DNA of 64,000 bases from CAVQDV01 sp963711375. GTDB taxonomy: Bacteria > Pseudomonadota > Gammaproteobacteria > Coxiellales > Coxiellaceae. Position numbers and translations under genes: made by a program. This document shows, piece after piece, positions 9,972 to 18,780 of the stretch. The notes beneath the pieces were generated by a model, which saw only the letters and a list, made by a program, of their open reading frames with translations, was not told where the DNA came from and searched no databases. Numbering within the stretch: position 1 is the first letter of the stretch; each line of letters begins with the position of its first letter. Location: contig CAVQDV010000005.1 in NCBI GenBank assembly GCA_963711375.1, forward strand, positions 1 through 64,000, given 5' to 3'.

Positions 9972-11057
9972 TTGGGTGAGATTTTTCTGTATCCAACTTT
10001 TGAAATTGGGATCATCGATAAAATAGTGACCACGCAGAGGGGACCGACCTATTAGTAATTTGCGTGCAAGTGTACGTGTAGCAGATTGTATTTTGGCAAC
10101 GGGTAACTCTGTCATTCCTAATTTTTTAGAAAATTTATTTCTGGTTTTTTCACTGAATATTTCTCCACCATCTTCCGCGATTTCGATCAAAATTAACTGC
10201 TCTACCAAGGAACAATTCTCCCACATTTGCTCGAAAGCTCTGTCATTTAATATATCCGACAGTAACTCCGTTTTGGCTTCTTTGATGGCCATATTTGGAT
10301 TTAGTGCCAGTCGCTCCACCAATGAGCGGGCAAGCTGTGGGACTTTTTCCATCTCCAAAAAAACTTCCCATAAGACATCCAAATCCAGTGTGCGCTGAGT
10401 AGCCTTCTGAAAAATATTACCTAAATGATCCGTAAATTCTCTACCCAGCTCTGGAAATGGGAGATTTTGCCCAAAGTGAAAAAAAGGGGCTGTGCTCTCG
10501 GAAAACATCCGTCTAAGTCCATCGCGCGATGATCCCGTAAAAATAGTTTTCACGTTATCTTTATGCATATCTAATGCCGTCCGCAATCCGGCAATAAATT
10601 CATCATTTTTTTTGTTTTGCGCAAGCGTTTGCACCTCATCCATTAGAAAAAGTATTTTGCCTTGCTTTGCTAGCGCGCCAATTATTTTTTTAGGCTCCAT
10701 TTTCACTTTTTTCTTAGGACCCAATTCAATGCCAGCCTTGAAACCCGCTGCACCACCCGTAATTTTTTTTATCCGGCTCAATACTCCCTTTACCTGTGAT
10801 CTGTTGTTTTCGGCAAAGTCAGCAATAGCTTGGGTGAATTCACTTTTTGCCTTTATACCAGTATCTAAAAAGCTAAAATAAAAAGTACGCCATCCTCTTT
10901 TTTCGGCAAGCGGTTGAATATCTTTCCTTAAAAATTCCGTTTTCCCCATTCGACGGGGGGCAAAAAAGACCAAGGCATTGGACATACCCGATTCGAACAT
11001 CCCCAGCACCTGCTGAGCTAGTGCTTTTCGATGATAATGCCATATATCTTTGCTCAT
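9969..11057 (-). CDS. AAA-type ATPase (archaeal-ATPase-like, STAND/AAA superfamily)
   Basis: 362 residues. Walker A is APRRMGKTEF near residue 33 and Walker B is ILFLMDEVQ near residue 137. A sensor-like TIFTGSSRDG follows, the usual layout of the AAA ATPases often annotated as archaeal ATPase or AAA_14-like. The C-terminal third (EEIFSEKTRNKFSKKLG, then KIQSATRTLARKLLIGRSPLRGHYFIDDPNF) looks like a winged-helix module, as in relatives that bind DNA or partner proteins. The function is unknown. It has no operon partner: a convergent gene lies on one side and a divided intergenic region with palindromes on the other. A palindrome TCTAATTAGA lies 36 bp upstream of its start. Confidence 0.75.
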   Translation of the reverse strand: MSKDIWHYHRKALAQQVLGMFESGMSNALVFFAPRRMGKTEFLRKDIQPLAEKRGWRTFYFSFLDTGIKAKSEFTQAIADFAENNRSQVKGVLSRIKKITGGAAGFKAGIELGPKKKVKMEPKKIIGALAKQGKILFLMDEVQTLAQNKKNDEFIAGLRTALDMHKDNVKTIFTGSSRDGLRRMFSESTAPFFHFGQNLPFPELGREFTDHLGNIFQKATQRTLDLDVLWEVFLEMEKVPQLARSLVERLALNPNMAIKEAKTELLSDILNDRAFEQMWENCSLVEQLILIEIAEDGGEIFSEKTRNKFSKKLGMTELPVAKIQSATRTLARKLLIGRSPLRGHYFIDDPNFKSWIQKNLTQ

Positions 11058-11092
11058 AAGCCCCCCAATTAGATTGCTTTAGATTACAAAAG

Positions 11093-11102
11093 TCTAATTA
11101 GA
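11093..11102. promoter_or_regulatory. Palindrome upstream of the AAA ATPase (operator candidate)
   Basis: A perfect 10-bp palindrome TCTAATTAGA sits in the upstream region of the ATPase gene. Related half-sites CAATTAGATTG and TTTAGATTAC lie between it and the start codon. The spaced AGATT repeats suggest a regulator-binding region, but no regulator is identified and AT-rich palindromes arise by chance. Confidence 0.3.
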
Positions 11103-11135
11103 TTATCAATAGCTAATTTGAACTAATTTGCCCAA

Positions 11136-11176
11136 CGGTAGTTCATCCTGGAAGGCTCTTCCAGGATGAACTATCG
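11136..11176. repeat. Long near-perfect hairpin downstream of the Mla operon
   Basis: Arms 11136-11154 and 11158-11176 form a 19-bp stem with a 3-nt loop and a single G-T pair. The core TAGTTCATCCTGGAAG/CTTCCAGGATGAACTA is perfect. It begins 20 bp beyond the lipoprotein stop codon. No clear T-run follows in either direction, so it may act as an mRNA-stabilising 3' hairpin or be a mobile palindrome rather than a standard terminator. Confidence 0.6.
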
Positions 11177-11195
11177 CGCAAAGGCGATCCACGAA

Positions 11196-11792
11196 CTAGG
11201 AATGCCGAAGCACAAAAGCGGCGATTTCTCGGCTTATTTTTGCCGCGGCTCGGTTTGTGGCTAAGACGCCCGAATAAGGATTATTTTCTGGGGCTCTTGA
11301 GAGCTGCACAAAACGGCGGCTGGCTAGCACTTGGCCGGTTTGGGAGTTTGTTAGCGTTGCTTGCATGACCAAGCGAACCACACTGGTGGGTTGATAAAAG
11401 TCTTGCTCTAGTGCTAATAAATTTACAGTCAAAATATAATTCGTATTGCCAGAATAAGGCGGCGTTACCACCGCACGAAAATAGCCACGATTTCGAATGC
11501 TTTGCGCAATCATAGGCATCAGCATTTGTGATGGCGGAGCCACCCAGCGATTCGTGGCAAATGAGCGCAATTTATAAGGTATTTGTACATAAATCATTTT
11601 CGAAGTGTCGTAACCGGAGCTCGCTGTGGGAGTTGCCACCAACAAGGTTTTATTCGTTCTTGAAACAGGACGATTGGCTTGCAAGGCTTGTCCACTAATC
11701 ACATAACTCGAAATATCCGGCACTTTTGCAGGGCCGCAGGAACTTAACGCGGCTGCAACAAATAAAATAAAAATAATTCTAATGGTGAACAC
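11196..11792 (-). CDS. ABC-type transport auxiliary lipoprotein (PqiC/LptE-like, DUF330 type)
   Basis: 198 residues with a lipoprotein signal: hydrophobic stretch then lipobox LSSC at about residue 19, followed by GPAKVPDISSYVIS. The order of elements (YVI..., LLVATPTASSGYDTSKMIYV, then the C-terminal strand/helix region with VLASRRF and a final NRAAAKISREIAAFV) fits the auxiliary lipoproteins that accompany MCE transporters. It would be anchored in the outer or inner membrane facing the periplasm and link the MlaFED-type complex to the envelope. Its start codon is 3 bp after the MCE gene stop, the last gene of the four-gene operon. Confidence 0.85.
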   Translation of the reverse strand: MFTIRIIFILFVAAALSSCGPAKVPDISSYVISGQALQANRPVSRTNKTLLVATPTASSGYDTSKMIYVQIPYKLRSFATNRWVAPPSQMLMPMIAQSIRNRGYFRAVVTPPYSGNTNYILTVNLLALEQDFYQPTSVVRLVMQATLTNSQTGQVLASRRFVQLSRAPENNPYSGVLATNRAAAKISREIAAFVLRHS

Positions 11793-11794
11793 GA

Positions 11795-12682
11795 TTATTC
11801 TCCTGGTCCCTTAGGCGCGGGTGCTTTACCACGAATCAGCATAGAAGGATTTTGCTCAAGCTGATCCGTGAGTTGATTCACACTCTGTGCGGCATGCGAC
11901 AAATTTTGTATCGCCGTTTGTGCCGATGGCATAATTTGATTCGAGAAATTCTGCACAGCCACTTTACCACCGGCAAACGTAGCCCTAGCCTCTTTCGCTG
12001 CATCGCTTACATTTTTGACGGCCGCCGGTAAACTTTCACTAGCTTTTGCCGTATTTTTCAATGTCTTTTTAAGTGACACTATGGACTCATCCAAATTTTT
12101 GGAATTATCGGCAAAGGTCTTGGTAATTTTCCGAATATTTTCCAAGCTTTCTGTTATGGACTTTTGATTTTTCTCATCCAATAATTTATTAATGGAGGCC
12201 CCAATTTTTTTAATGCTTTTGGTAACCTCTGGTAGCACTTCACTGATCTGAACCAAAAAAGATGGGTGAGTTGGAATAATCGCATATTTTTCACCAGGCT
12301 CTGGTTGCAACAAGGGCGCATCAACAGCCGTGGTTTTTAAACCCACATACATCACGCCCGTAATGCCTTGCAATTGCAATACGGCAACCGTGCTCGTTGT
12401 AATTGGCGTTCCCACTTCTATACGCAAAATAATTTTTACGAGTTGGGCATTTTGCGGATCCAATTCGATGGCCTTCACAAAACCCACCGGCACCCCATTA
12501 TAACGGATAGGACTTTGAACCGCTAAACCCGTTACATTTTCATTCACATATAACAAATAGGTTTTATAAGCTTTTTCATTTCGCATGGTGGAAAGCCACA
12601 AAAAAATCAATACCATCGCAATGCTCAAGGCAACGACAAAAACACCCACTACGGTATAATTGACTTTAGACTCCACCTTCAC
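11795..12682 (-). CDS. mlaD: MCE-family periplasmic lipid-binding protein (MlaD-like)
   Basis: 295 residues. An N-terminal transmembrane anchor (VNYTVVGVFVVALSIAMVLIFLWL) leads into the MCE domain: VTGLAVQSPIRYNGVPVGFVKAIELDP, with TPITTSTVAVLQLQGITGVMYVGL. A long helical tail with repeated NSKNLDES/AVKNVSDAAKEA heptads follows and is longer than in short E. coli-type MlaD. The MCE ring carries phospholipid between the outer-membrane shuttle and the inner-membrane ABC complex. Its start overlaps the ATPase gene by 17 bp. Organisms that use this longer form with an auxiliary lipoprotein often lack a separate MlaC next door, as here. Confidence 0.9.
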   Translation of the reverse strand: MKVESKVNYTVVGVFVVALSIAMVLIFLWLSTMRNEKAYKTYLLYVNENVTGLAVQSPIRYNGVPVGFVKAIELDPQNAQLVKIILRIEVGTPITTSTVAVLQLQGITGVMYVGLKTTAVDAPLLQPEPGEKYAIIPTHPSFLVQISEVLPEVTKSIKKIGASINKLLDEKNQKSITESLENIRKITKTFADNSKNLDESIVSLKKTLKNTAKASESLPAAVKNVSDAAKEARATFAGGKVAVQNFSNQIMPSAQTAIQNLSHAAQSVNQLTDQLEQNPSMLIRGKAPAPKGPGE

Positions 12683-13460
12683 TACCCCTTTCTAGTTTTT
12701 CACGCACCTTAAATCGTGGGCCACTAAAATAATCACGAATCAGGCGATGCTCATGCTTTATTATTTCAGGCATAGGCATCGCTGCCAAGACTTTTCCTTC
12801 ACCAAGAAAAACCACTCGGTCAGGAACGCGCCACAGAGTGTCGATATCGTGAGTGACCATCACAAAGGTTATACCCAAATTGTCCCTTAAATTTAAGATC
12901 AATTCGTCGAGTTCATCGGAGCTGTGGGGATCAAGACCCGCAGTTGGTTCATCCAGGAAAATAAGCTCCGGATCCAGGGCGATGGCTCGAGCCATTGCCG
13001 CGCGTTTTCGCATTCCGCCGCTTAACTCCGAGGGACGCTTCGCCCCTGCTGCAATCTCAAGACCCGACAATGAAAGTTTTAAAGTGGCAATTTCTTTTTG
13101 AGAAGAAACCGATAAATGCGTGTAATGCTCAATCGGAAACATCACATTTTCGAGGACAGAAAGGGAACTGAACAAAGCTCCACTCTGAAACATAACGCCC
13201 CATCGCGCTCGAATGCTTTCTTCTTCTTTATAGGAGCATTTCAAAATATTTAGCCCAAAAACTTTTATTTCCCCTTCGGTTTGACGTTGCAGCATTAAAA
13301 TCGTTCGAAGTAAGGTGGTTTTTCCACAACCGCTGGCACCAATAATCGCGATAATTTCGCCGCGCTTGACATCGAGATTAACACCATCGTGCACCCAATG
13401 TCCGCCCAAATAATTGCGCAAATTTTTAATTTCAATAATATTGTCTGGCTCATCCGCCAT
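12666..13460 (-). CDS. mlaF: Phospholipid ABC transporter ATP-binding protein (MlaF-like)
   Basis: 264 residues with a full ABC ATPase motif set: Walker A GASGCGKTT near residue 37, Q-loop MFQSGALFSSL, signature LSGGMRKRAAMARA, Walker B LIFLDEPTAGLDP and the switch His in VMVTHDIDTL. The SGGMRKR signature is typical of the MlaF/Ttg2A branch. It powers lipid movement by the STAS-MlaE permease encoded immediately upstream, with a gap of 2 bp. It overlaps mlaD by 17 bp, so the genes are tightly coupled. Confidence 0.95.
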   Translation of the reverse strand: MADEPDNIIEIKNLRNYLGGHWVHDGVNLDVKRGEIIAIIGASGCGKTTLLRTILMLQRQTEGEIKVFGLNILKCSYKEEESIRARWGVMFQSGALFSSLSVLENVMFPIEHYTHLSVSSQKEIATLKLSLSGLEIAAGAKRPSELSGGMRKRAAMARAIALDPELIFLDEPTAGLDPHSSDELDELILNLRDNLGITFVMVTHDIDTLWRVPDRVVFLGEGKVLAAMPMPEIIKHEHRLIRDYFSGPRFKVREKLERGSEGGV

Positions 13461-13462
13461 AC

Positions 13463-14569
13463 TTAATATCCCATCTCGTTAAAAATTACAGAAAAGGCAG
13501 CATCGGCGATGATAATTAAAAATATTGCTTGAACAGCCGCTTTTGTGGTTTTGTAACCAACACTTTCTGCACTCATTTCAACTTGAAGTCCTTGGAAACA
13601 GCCAACCCCTGCAATAATCATTGCATAAAAAGGCGCTTTTATAAGCCCCAAAATATATTGTTTTAATTCCACGGCATACTGAAATCGATCTAAAAAAGCG
13701 TAAAAACCTATGTGGAGCATGTTATTCGACATGACCATGCTCCCTAATATTCCAAACACATCCGCCCACACCACTAATAAGGGCAAAGCAATTAAAATGC
13801 CGAATATACGAGGCAAAACGAGACGTTCGACGGGTGATAAGCCCATGGCACGCATGGCATCGATTTCTTCATTCACTTTCATGGTACCAATTAAAGCAGC
13901 AAAAGAAGTGCTAGTTCTTCCGGCAACAATAATCGCAGTTATTAAAGGTCCGAATTCCCGCAAAATGGCGATGCCTGTGACATCCACAATAAAAATATCT
14001 GCTCCATAGACTTTTAGTTGATCCGCTAATTGATAAGCCAATACCACACCGATTAAAAATGACATTAGGGCAACAATCGGCAAGGCTTGGTAACCCGTGA
14101 CGTCAACGGAGTTTAAGGTAGCACGCCATTGAATTTTTCTTGGTTGTTTTACAGAAGCATAAAAGCTTAGAGCGACTTCTCCTATAAACCTAATAAAATA
14201 TAAGGTCTGTAAATATTTATCATAGGCCCAGCGCCCGACCACGTAAAAAGGATCTTTACTTTCAGAAATTACTGGCGAACTTTCCAATTTTTCTTCTTGT
14301 TGTTTGACTAGGTTAAATAAATTTTGCTGGTGTTTTTTCAAGCCCAGAATAGTAATTTCACCTTCTGGCTGAATTTTTTTGGCAATTATTTGGAGAATTA
14401 AAGCACCAGCGCTGTCGAGCTCGATAATGCCGCTGCCATCGATTTGTTTGATTTTATGATGTTCAAGGAGTTCATTAACCCGATTTTCGGCCTTTGACAA
14501 AGAACGTGCGATCCAAGGGCCCTGGCATATCAGCGTACCATTCTCAATAGCAAGCGAAGCTTCAGACAT
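13463..14569 (-). CDS. mlaE: Phospholipid ABC transporter permease with N-terminal STAS domain (MlaB-MlaE fusion)
   Basis: 368 residues, about 100 longer than E. coli MlaE. The first ~95 residues look like a STAS domain (IDGSGIIELDSAGALILQIIAKK), the role of the separate MlaB in E. coli. The rest is the MlaE permease: a helix with RFIGEVALSFY, then TSVDVTGYQALPIVALMSFLIG, the cytoplasmic VTGIAILREFGPLITAIIVAGRTSTSFAALIGTMKVNEEIDAMRAMG and several membrane helices. It heads the operon, followed closely by mlaF, mlaD and the lipoprotein gene. The fusion explains why no mlaB is present nearby. Confidence 0.92.
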   Translation of the reverse strand: MSEASLAIENGTLICQGPWIARSLSKAENRVNELLEHHKIKQIDGSGIIELDSAGALILQIIAKKIQPEGEITILGLKKHQQNLFNLVKQQEEKLESSPVISESKDPFYVVGRWAYDKYLQTLYFIRFIGEVALSFYASVKQPRKIQWRATLNSVDVTGYQALPIVALMSFLIGVVLAYQLADQLKVYGADIFIVDVTGIAILREFGPLITAIIVAGRTSTSFAALIGTMKVNEEIDAMRAMGLSPVERLVLPRIFGILIALPLLVVWADVFGILGSMVMSNNMLHIGFYAFLDRFQYAVELKQYILGLIKAPFYAMIIAGVGCFQGLQVEMSAESVGYKTTKAAVQAIFLIIIADAAFSVIFNEMGY

Positions 14570-14651
14570 ATTTTATATCCAGGTTCTGGGACAGCAGTCA
14601 CCATTTTGCCATTAAAATCAAGTAGAAAGCAATGAATTTTCTATTTTCTGG

Positions 14652-16472
14652 TTAAAGTTTATTGATGTCTATATCCTTTAAAAGTTCTATGGCCTGACGA
14701 TACCCCTCTTCAATTACATTTTTGTATTCCTTAAAATCCATCAAACCATAATTTCCAAGATTTAATAAAAATGAAAAATCAGCTTGATCTGCTTGTGCCA
14801 GTTGGTGCTGCAATTGATTTAAAATCATGGTGCGCATTAAAATGGTATCAATACGAGGCACATGCATTTTTTTCGCATAAGGATTTAATTTATTACTAAG
14901 CACCTGCCAACCGGATAATGTATCAGCAACAATAGTCGATTTATATCTGTCGCTTTCCATCAGCACCAAGGATGCTATCACTTTTCCGGCGTTAAACTTT
15001 TTATTCATAATATCGACCGGCAAATTATTCAGAACAGCACCATCGACTAATAAATCGCCCTTTTTAAAAACGGGTGGATAAATTCCAGGTAATGAAATAC
15101 TAGCACGTAAGGCTTCCCAAAGCGGGCCAGTGTCAAACACAACGATTTCATTTTTAGTAATATTGGATGCGATGCTAAACATTCGAGTGCGTAATTCTTC
15201 AATCCGTCGAGTCCCGAAAATATTTTTCAAAACGCGAACTAAGCTGCGTCCAGTGGTTAATGACACGTAGGGAAAAGTGATATCAAAACGACTTCCGCTG
15301 CTCAAAAATTGATTACAGAGTCGCTCAATTTCATGCGAACCACAACCCATCGCATAAGCACCGGCAATTAAAGATCCCGCACTAGTGCCACCAATAATAT
15401 CAATCGGAATTTTGGCTTGCTCCAGAGCACGAATAACACCAACATGCGCTAAACCTCTTGCCCCGCCGCCACTTAATACCAGTCCGATACTATTTCCAGT
15501 AATGAGCCGGACAATGCGAGCAATATCATCGACATTTTCAGCATCGACATGAAAATAATCGTTTATTTCATGCTTTCGGATCCATTCATAAACATCGACA
15601 AATGAATCTGTCACCGTTTTGTGTCTTAATATTAAACTCACACGGCTGCTAATCGATTTTTGACGCAGGATTTTATCTTCTATTTCGCTAGATGCACTTG
15701 AAACCGATTGACCATCTTTAATGATATAGAGAACATCCGCTTGCCGCGTGCAAAGTTCCGTCCAATGACTATAAGTAGAATCCGCTTGGTAAAGAACATA
15801 ACGATACTTATTTTCCTGATCATTTAAGAATCGTAGTAATTTTTCAAATTTTTCCGATTCATTAATGATATTTTGAATATTGCCAATCGAGGCCTCAGCC
15901 AATTCTTTCGTAATAAGAAGCGTTTTATCTGATTTCCCTAGCACCTCTGCCAGCTTAGTAATAAGCTGAATGCTTGGGGCACTATCCTGTAGGGGTATAA
16001 ACGCCACCGTGCTGACATTCTTGCTGGTTTTTCCTCTCGCCGCAACTTTTAACAATCGTTCGATGCAAGCTTTAGCCATATTCAAGCCTGATTCAGGATG
16101 AACGTTCACAAATTTGTAATAATTCTTTTTACTTAATTTAATGAGAACCGTGTCTCGTATGGCTTTAACAGTAGCGGTTCTAGGCTTATCAACTAAAATT
16201 GCAATTTCGCCAACCGCTTCCCTTGCACCGACTTCCGAAATAGCTTCTTCGTTTTCCTTGTCAGCATGTAAAAAGACTCGCAAACGGCCATGGACGACGA
16301 CAAACATATCATCCCCGAGATCACCTTCATGAAGAAGAGTTTCCTGCCCTCTCAAGTACACCGGCTCAAAATCTTCAACCAGGGTTTTCAAAGCGGATTT
16401 ATTAAGATCCTTAAAAAACTCAACGGAACTTAAAAATTCAATCAAATCCGGTTTGGAGGGTAAAAGATCCAT
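14652..16472 (-). CDS. Patatin-like phospholipase with N-terminal cyclic-nucleotide-binding domain (NTE/RssA-like)
   Basis: About 606 residues. Residues 1-150 form a cNMP-binding-like domain: HEGDLGDDMFVVVHGRLRVF and GEIAILVDKPRTATVKAI. A variable central region follows. The C-terminal patatin domain has the oxyanion SGGGARGLAHVG, the nucleophile elbow GGTSAGS (Ser) and the DGAVLNNLP segment supplying the catalytic Asp (DGA/G), so the Ser-Asp dyad is complete. Such proteins hydrolyse phospholipids or lysophospholipids at the inner membrane. I chose ATG 16472; an upstream in-frame TTG at 16481 is also possible. It lies just downstream of the Mla genes' start side, which suits a lipid role, but it ends head-to-tail before them with an 80-bp gap. 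Confidence 0.9.
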   Translation of the reverse strand: MDLLPSKPDLIEFLSSVEFFKDLNKSALKTLVEDFEPVYLRGQETLLHEGDLGDDMFVVVHGRLRVFLHADKENEEAISEVGAREAVGEIAILVDKPRTATVKAIRDTVLIKLSKKNYYKFVNVHPESGLNMAKACIERLLKVAARGKTSKNVSTVAFIPLQDSAPSIQLITKLAEVLGKSDKTLLITKELAEASIGNIQNIINESEKFEKLLRFLNDQENKYRYVLYQADSTYSHWTELCTRQADVLYIIKDGQSVSSASSEIEDKILRQKSISSRVSLILRHKTVTDSFVDVYEWIRKHEINDYFHVDAENVDDIARIVRLITGNSIGLVLSGGGARGLAHVGVIRALEQAKIPIDIIGGTSAGSLIAGAYAMGCGSHEIERLCNQFLSSGSRFDITFPYVSLTTGRSLVRVLKNIFGTRRIEELRTRMFSIASNITKNEIVVFDTGPLWEALRASISLPGIYPPVFKKGDLLVDGAVLNNLPVDIMNKKFNAGKVIASLVLMESDRYKSTIVADTLSGWQVLSNKLNPYAKKMHVPRIDTILMRTMILNQLQHQLAQADQADFSFLLNLGNYGLMDFKEYKNVIEEGYRQAIELLKDIDINKL

Positions 16473-16555
16473 CGCGCGCAAGCATCCTTATTTCAAGCAC
16501 TATCGCCATTATAGCAAAGCTTTCTGTTATACCCAAATTAGGCTAAGTTTCAGCT

Positions 16556-16580
16556 ATTCGCGCTAAAGCGGGAACTCCTG
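16556..16580. repeat. Single REP-like palindrome
   Basis: An imperfect palindrome with the CGCTAAAGCG core and the GGGAACTCCTGC end shares its sequence with the end hairpins of the composite elements at 1416 and 17127. It is a lone hairpin unit between the patatin and cyclophilin genes. Confidence 0.55.
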
Positions 16581-16586
16581 CAAGAA

Positions 16587-17090
16587 CTATTTGCTTTCTT
16601 CGCTTATCGTGACGGACTTAATAACGACGTCTTCGACTGGAACATCCTGATAACCTTTGAGGCTCGTAGTTTGTACAGCCTTAATTTTATCGACTACATC
16701 TTGCCCCGCAATAACTTCACCAAAGACACAATAACCCCAACCGGATTCTGTTTTGGATTTAAAATTTAAAAAATCATTGTCTTTGACGTTGATAAAAAAC
16801 TGACTGGAGGCGGAGTGGGGATTGCTCGTTCTGGCCATCGCAAGAGTTCCAACTTTATTAGCACCACCTTTATCGGCCTCATTTTCAATAGGAGAATTTG
16901 TGGATTTCTGAACGAGGCCTGGTTCAAAACCACCGCCCTGAATCATAAAGCCATTAATGACGCGATGAAAAATTGTGCCATTGTAGTGTCCAGATTTTGC
17001 GTACTGAAGAAAATTTTCAGCTGTTTTTGGAGTGTTTTTGGTATCGAGTTTAATTTCGATGTCACCCATGTTGGTATGCAGTGTAATCAT
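16587..17090 (-). CDS. ppiB: Peptidyl-prolyl cis-trans isomerase, cyclophilin type (PpiB-like)
   Basis: 167 residues with the bacterial cyclophilin layout: ITLHTNMGDIEIKLD at the start, FHRVINGFMIQGGG carrying the catalytic Arg and hydrophobic pocket, and MARTSNPHSASSQFFINVKDN. The tail GWGYCVFGEVIAGQDVVDKI is also conserved. There is no signal peptide, so it is the cytoplasmic form. It catalyses prolyl isomerisation during folding. A GGAGACA ribosome-binding site precedes the ATG. REP-like repeats flank it on both sides. Confidence 0.95.
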   Translation of the reverse strand: MITLHTNMGDIEIKLDTKNTPKTAENFLQYAKSGHYNGTIFHRVINGFMIQGGGFEPGLVQKSTNSPIENEADKGGANKVGTLAMARTSNPHSASSQFFINVKDNDFLNFKSKTESGWGYCVFGEVIAGQDVVDKIKAVQTTSLKGYQDVPVEDVVIKSVTISEESK

Positions 17091-17126
17091 AGCTTGTCTC
17101 CTGTTTCGAGTTGGTGGTACTTTATC

Positions 17127-17270
17127 AGAAGTTCCCGCTAAAGCGGAAACTTCTTCCTGGTATTAACGCTGGCGCGGTGGGGAACCCACCGCTGGCGCTT
17201 TGGTGGAGCCTTGCTCCCCCTAAGAACCCCCAGCTTTTTGCAGCAATTCCTGCTAACGCAGGAATTGCTG
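17127..17270. repeat. REPIN-like composite palindromic element, copy 2
   Basis: This 144-bp element has the same build as the one at 1416-1556 but inverted: a GAAGTT-CCCGC-TAAA-GCGG-AAACTTC hairpin, then CTGGTATTAACGCTGGCGCGGTGGG with its palindrome, a TTGCTCCCCC stretch, and a closing hairpin CAGCAATTCCTGC/GCAGGAATTGCTG (17241-17253/17258-17270). A further degenerate hairpin lies at about 17300-17340. It occupies the region between ppiB and the next plus-strand gene. Confidence 0.78.
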
Positions 17271-17366
17271 TACTTTATCAGAAGTTCCAGCTAGAGGGCA
17301 GGATTTTTAACAGCAATTCCCGCTAAGGTGGGAACTCCTGAATTTTTAACACACGAGGGGTTAACA

Positions 17367-17774
17367 ATGGATATGTCGAAATTCTTTGCTAAGGTTCTGG
17401 GAATCTATTTCCTCATCGTAAGCACCAGCATGCTCTCGAACATGCCTCAGTTTATGATTGATGTAAATAATTTAATTAATGATGCGCCACTCATGTTTGT
17501 TACCGGTTTTTTCACTTTGATTTTAGGAATAATCATGGTGGTCTCCCATAATATTTGGCAATGGAATTGGCGACTTCTTGTTACCTTACTGGCTTGGCTA
17601 ACACTGCTGAAAGGTTCTAGCCTTATTTCTTATCCACAATTGATCGACAAAATGAGTCTCAATTTTATGCAAAACACTGCCGTGGCATATTCTTCAGTTA
17701 TGTTCGATTTCGTACTGGGAGTAATCCTAACGTATTTTGGATTTAAGCAAGAAGCAAAGAAAAATGAAACTTGA
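17367..17774 (+). CDS. Small integral membrane protein, four predicted helices
   Basis: About 135 residues from the ATG at 17367, which follows a CGAGGGG tract; the longer frame start inside the repeat element is unlikely. Hydrophobic segments: FFAKVLGIYFLIVSTSMLS, APLMFVTGFFTLILGIIMVVS, LLVTLLAWLTLLKGSSLI and VMFDFVLGVILTYFGF. The loops are short and the C-terminus is charged (KQEAKKNET). I do not recognise the family and see no catalytic motif. It overlaps the downstream DMT transporter gene by 11 bp, so the two are probably cotranscribed. Confidence 0.75.
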   Translation: MDMSKFFAKVLGIYFLIVSTSMLSNMPQFMIDVNNLINDAPLMFVTGFFTLILGIIMVVSHNIWQWNWRLLVTLLAWLTLLKGSSLISYPQLIDKMSLNFMQNTAVAYSSVMFDFVLGVILTYFGFKQEAKKNET

Positions 17775-18690
17775 TTCCAAACATGTTCTTGGATATACCT
17801 TTTTATTGCTGGCCCAACTCATGGTCGGTATTTCGATTGTCAGCGCCAAATCGCTTCTGGAAAACATTCCGGCAATTACCCTTTTAGCCATTCGGTTTAC
17901 TTTGGCTTTTTTATTTTTAATGGGCTTTCATTTCGTTTCAAGCAAAGAGACAATAGCGCCTCTAAAAAATCTATCTCGTCGCGATTGGTTTTTTATTATT
18001 GCACAAGCCCTATGTGCTGGTGCGTTTTTTAATATTTTTCTCCTGTTAGGCCTGCATTACACCAGCGCTAGCGTGGCAGGAATCATCATGAGCGCCCTCC
18101 CTGCGATAATTGTTATTTTCTCAATACTATTTTTAAAGGAAAGCATCACCTTCTCGACAATGTTATGCATTGGATTTGCTGTTTTAGGGCTAGTGGTCAT
18201 AAACGCTAGCCATCTTAGTGGCCAAGCCTCGCAAAATTTGTTGGGAGATTTATTAATATTAATCTCATTAATTCCCGAAGCCGCCTATTACGTTCTTTCC
18301 AAATACCATGGAAATAAATTACCTATTTTCCTCGTATCGGCCTTAATGAACGGCATTAATATTCCCGTATTTTTATTGATTTTGTTATTCCAACACAGCA
18401 GCATATCATTGCAGATGTTGTGGAGTCATTTATTACTGCTCTTTGTAATAGGTGCCAGTTCCGCCTTGTTTTATGTATTTTGGATTTCAGGCTCTAAACA
18501 CATTCATGGCAGCTCAGCGGGATTAACTACGGCGTTTATGCCCATTGGTACCTTATTCATTGCCTGGGTATTTTTAAGTGAAAAAATATCAATACTACAA
18601 TTAGTCGGAATGCTTTTTGTCATTCTTTCCATCGTTATGAATGCCGCAAAACAATTTATTTTATCGAAAAAATATCATCTATCCCCCTAA
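17764..18690 (+). CDS. DMT-superfamily transporter (EamA family)
   Basis: About 308 residues with ten hydrophobic helices arranged as two EamA repeats. The first includes ITLLAIRFTLAFLFLMGFH and ASVAGIIMSALPAIIVIFSILFLKESITF, and the second GLTTAFMPIGTLFIAWVFLSEKISILQLVGMLFVI. The conserved Pro and Glu at the helix 4/5 and 9/10 junctions are visible. Such inner-membrane proteins export metabolites or amino acids; the substrate cannot be read from sequence. I chose the ATG at 17764, which overlaps the end of the preceding gene; a TTG nine codons earlier is less likely. Confidence 0.9.
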   Translation: MKLDSKHVLGYTFLLLAQLMVGISIVSAKSLLENIPAITLLAIRFTLAFLFLMGFHFVSSKETIAPLKNLSRRDWFFIIAQALCAGAFFNIFLLLGLHYTSASVAGIIMSALPAIIVIFSILFLKESITFSTMLCIGFAVLGLVVINASHLSGQASQNLLGDLLILISLIPEAAYYVLSKYHGNKLPIFLVSALMNGINIPVFLLILLFQHSSISLQMLWSHLLLLFVIGASSALFYVFWISGSKHIHGSSAGLTTAFMPIGTLFIAWVFLSEKISILQLVGMLFVILSIVMNAAKQFILSKKYHLSP

Positions 18691-18725
18691 TCAGCGAGCT
18701 TAACACCCAAAAGTGCAATTAACGC

Positions 18726-18754
18726 ATGACAAGATCGAGAAAATTATCTATACT
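18726..18754 (+). promoter_or_regulatory. Sigma-70-type promoter for the outer-membrane protein gene
   Basis: A -35-like ATGACA (18726-18731) and a -10-like TATACT (18749-18754) are separated by exactly 17 bp. They lie 26 bp upstream of the ATG, which has an AAGGGGAA ribosome-binding site. Each box matches the consensus at five of six positions. Confidence 0.6.
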
Positions 18755-18780
18755 CTCGCCCCATATCTAAGGGGAACACT

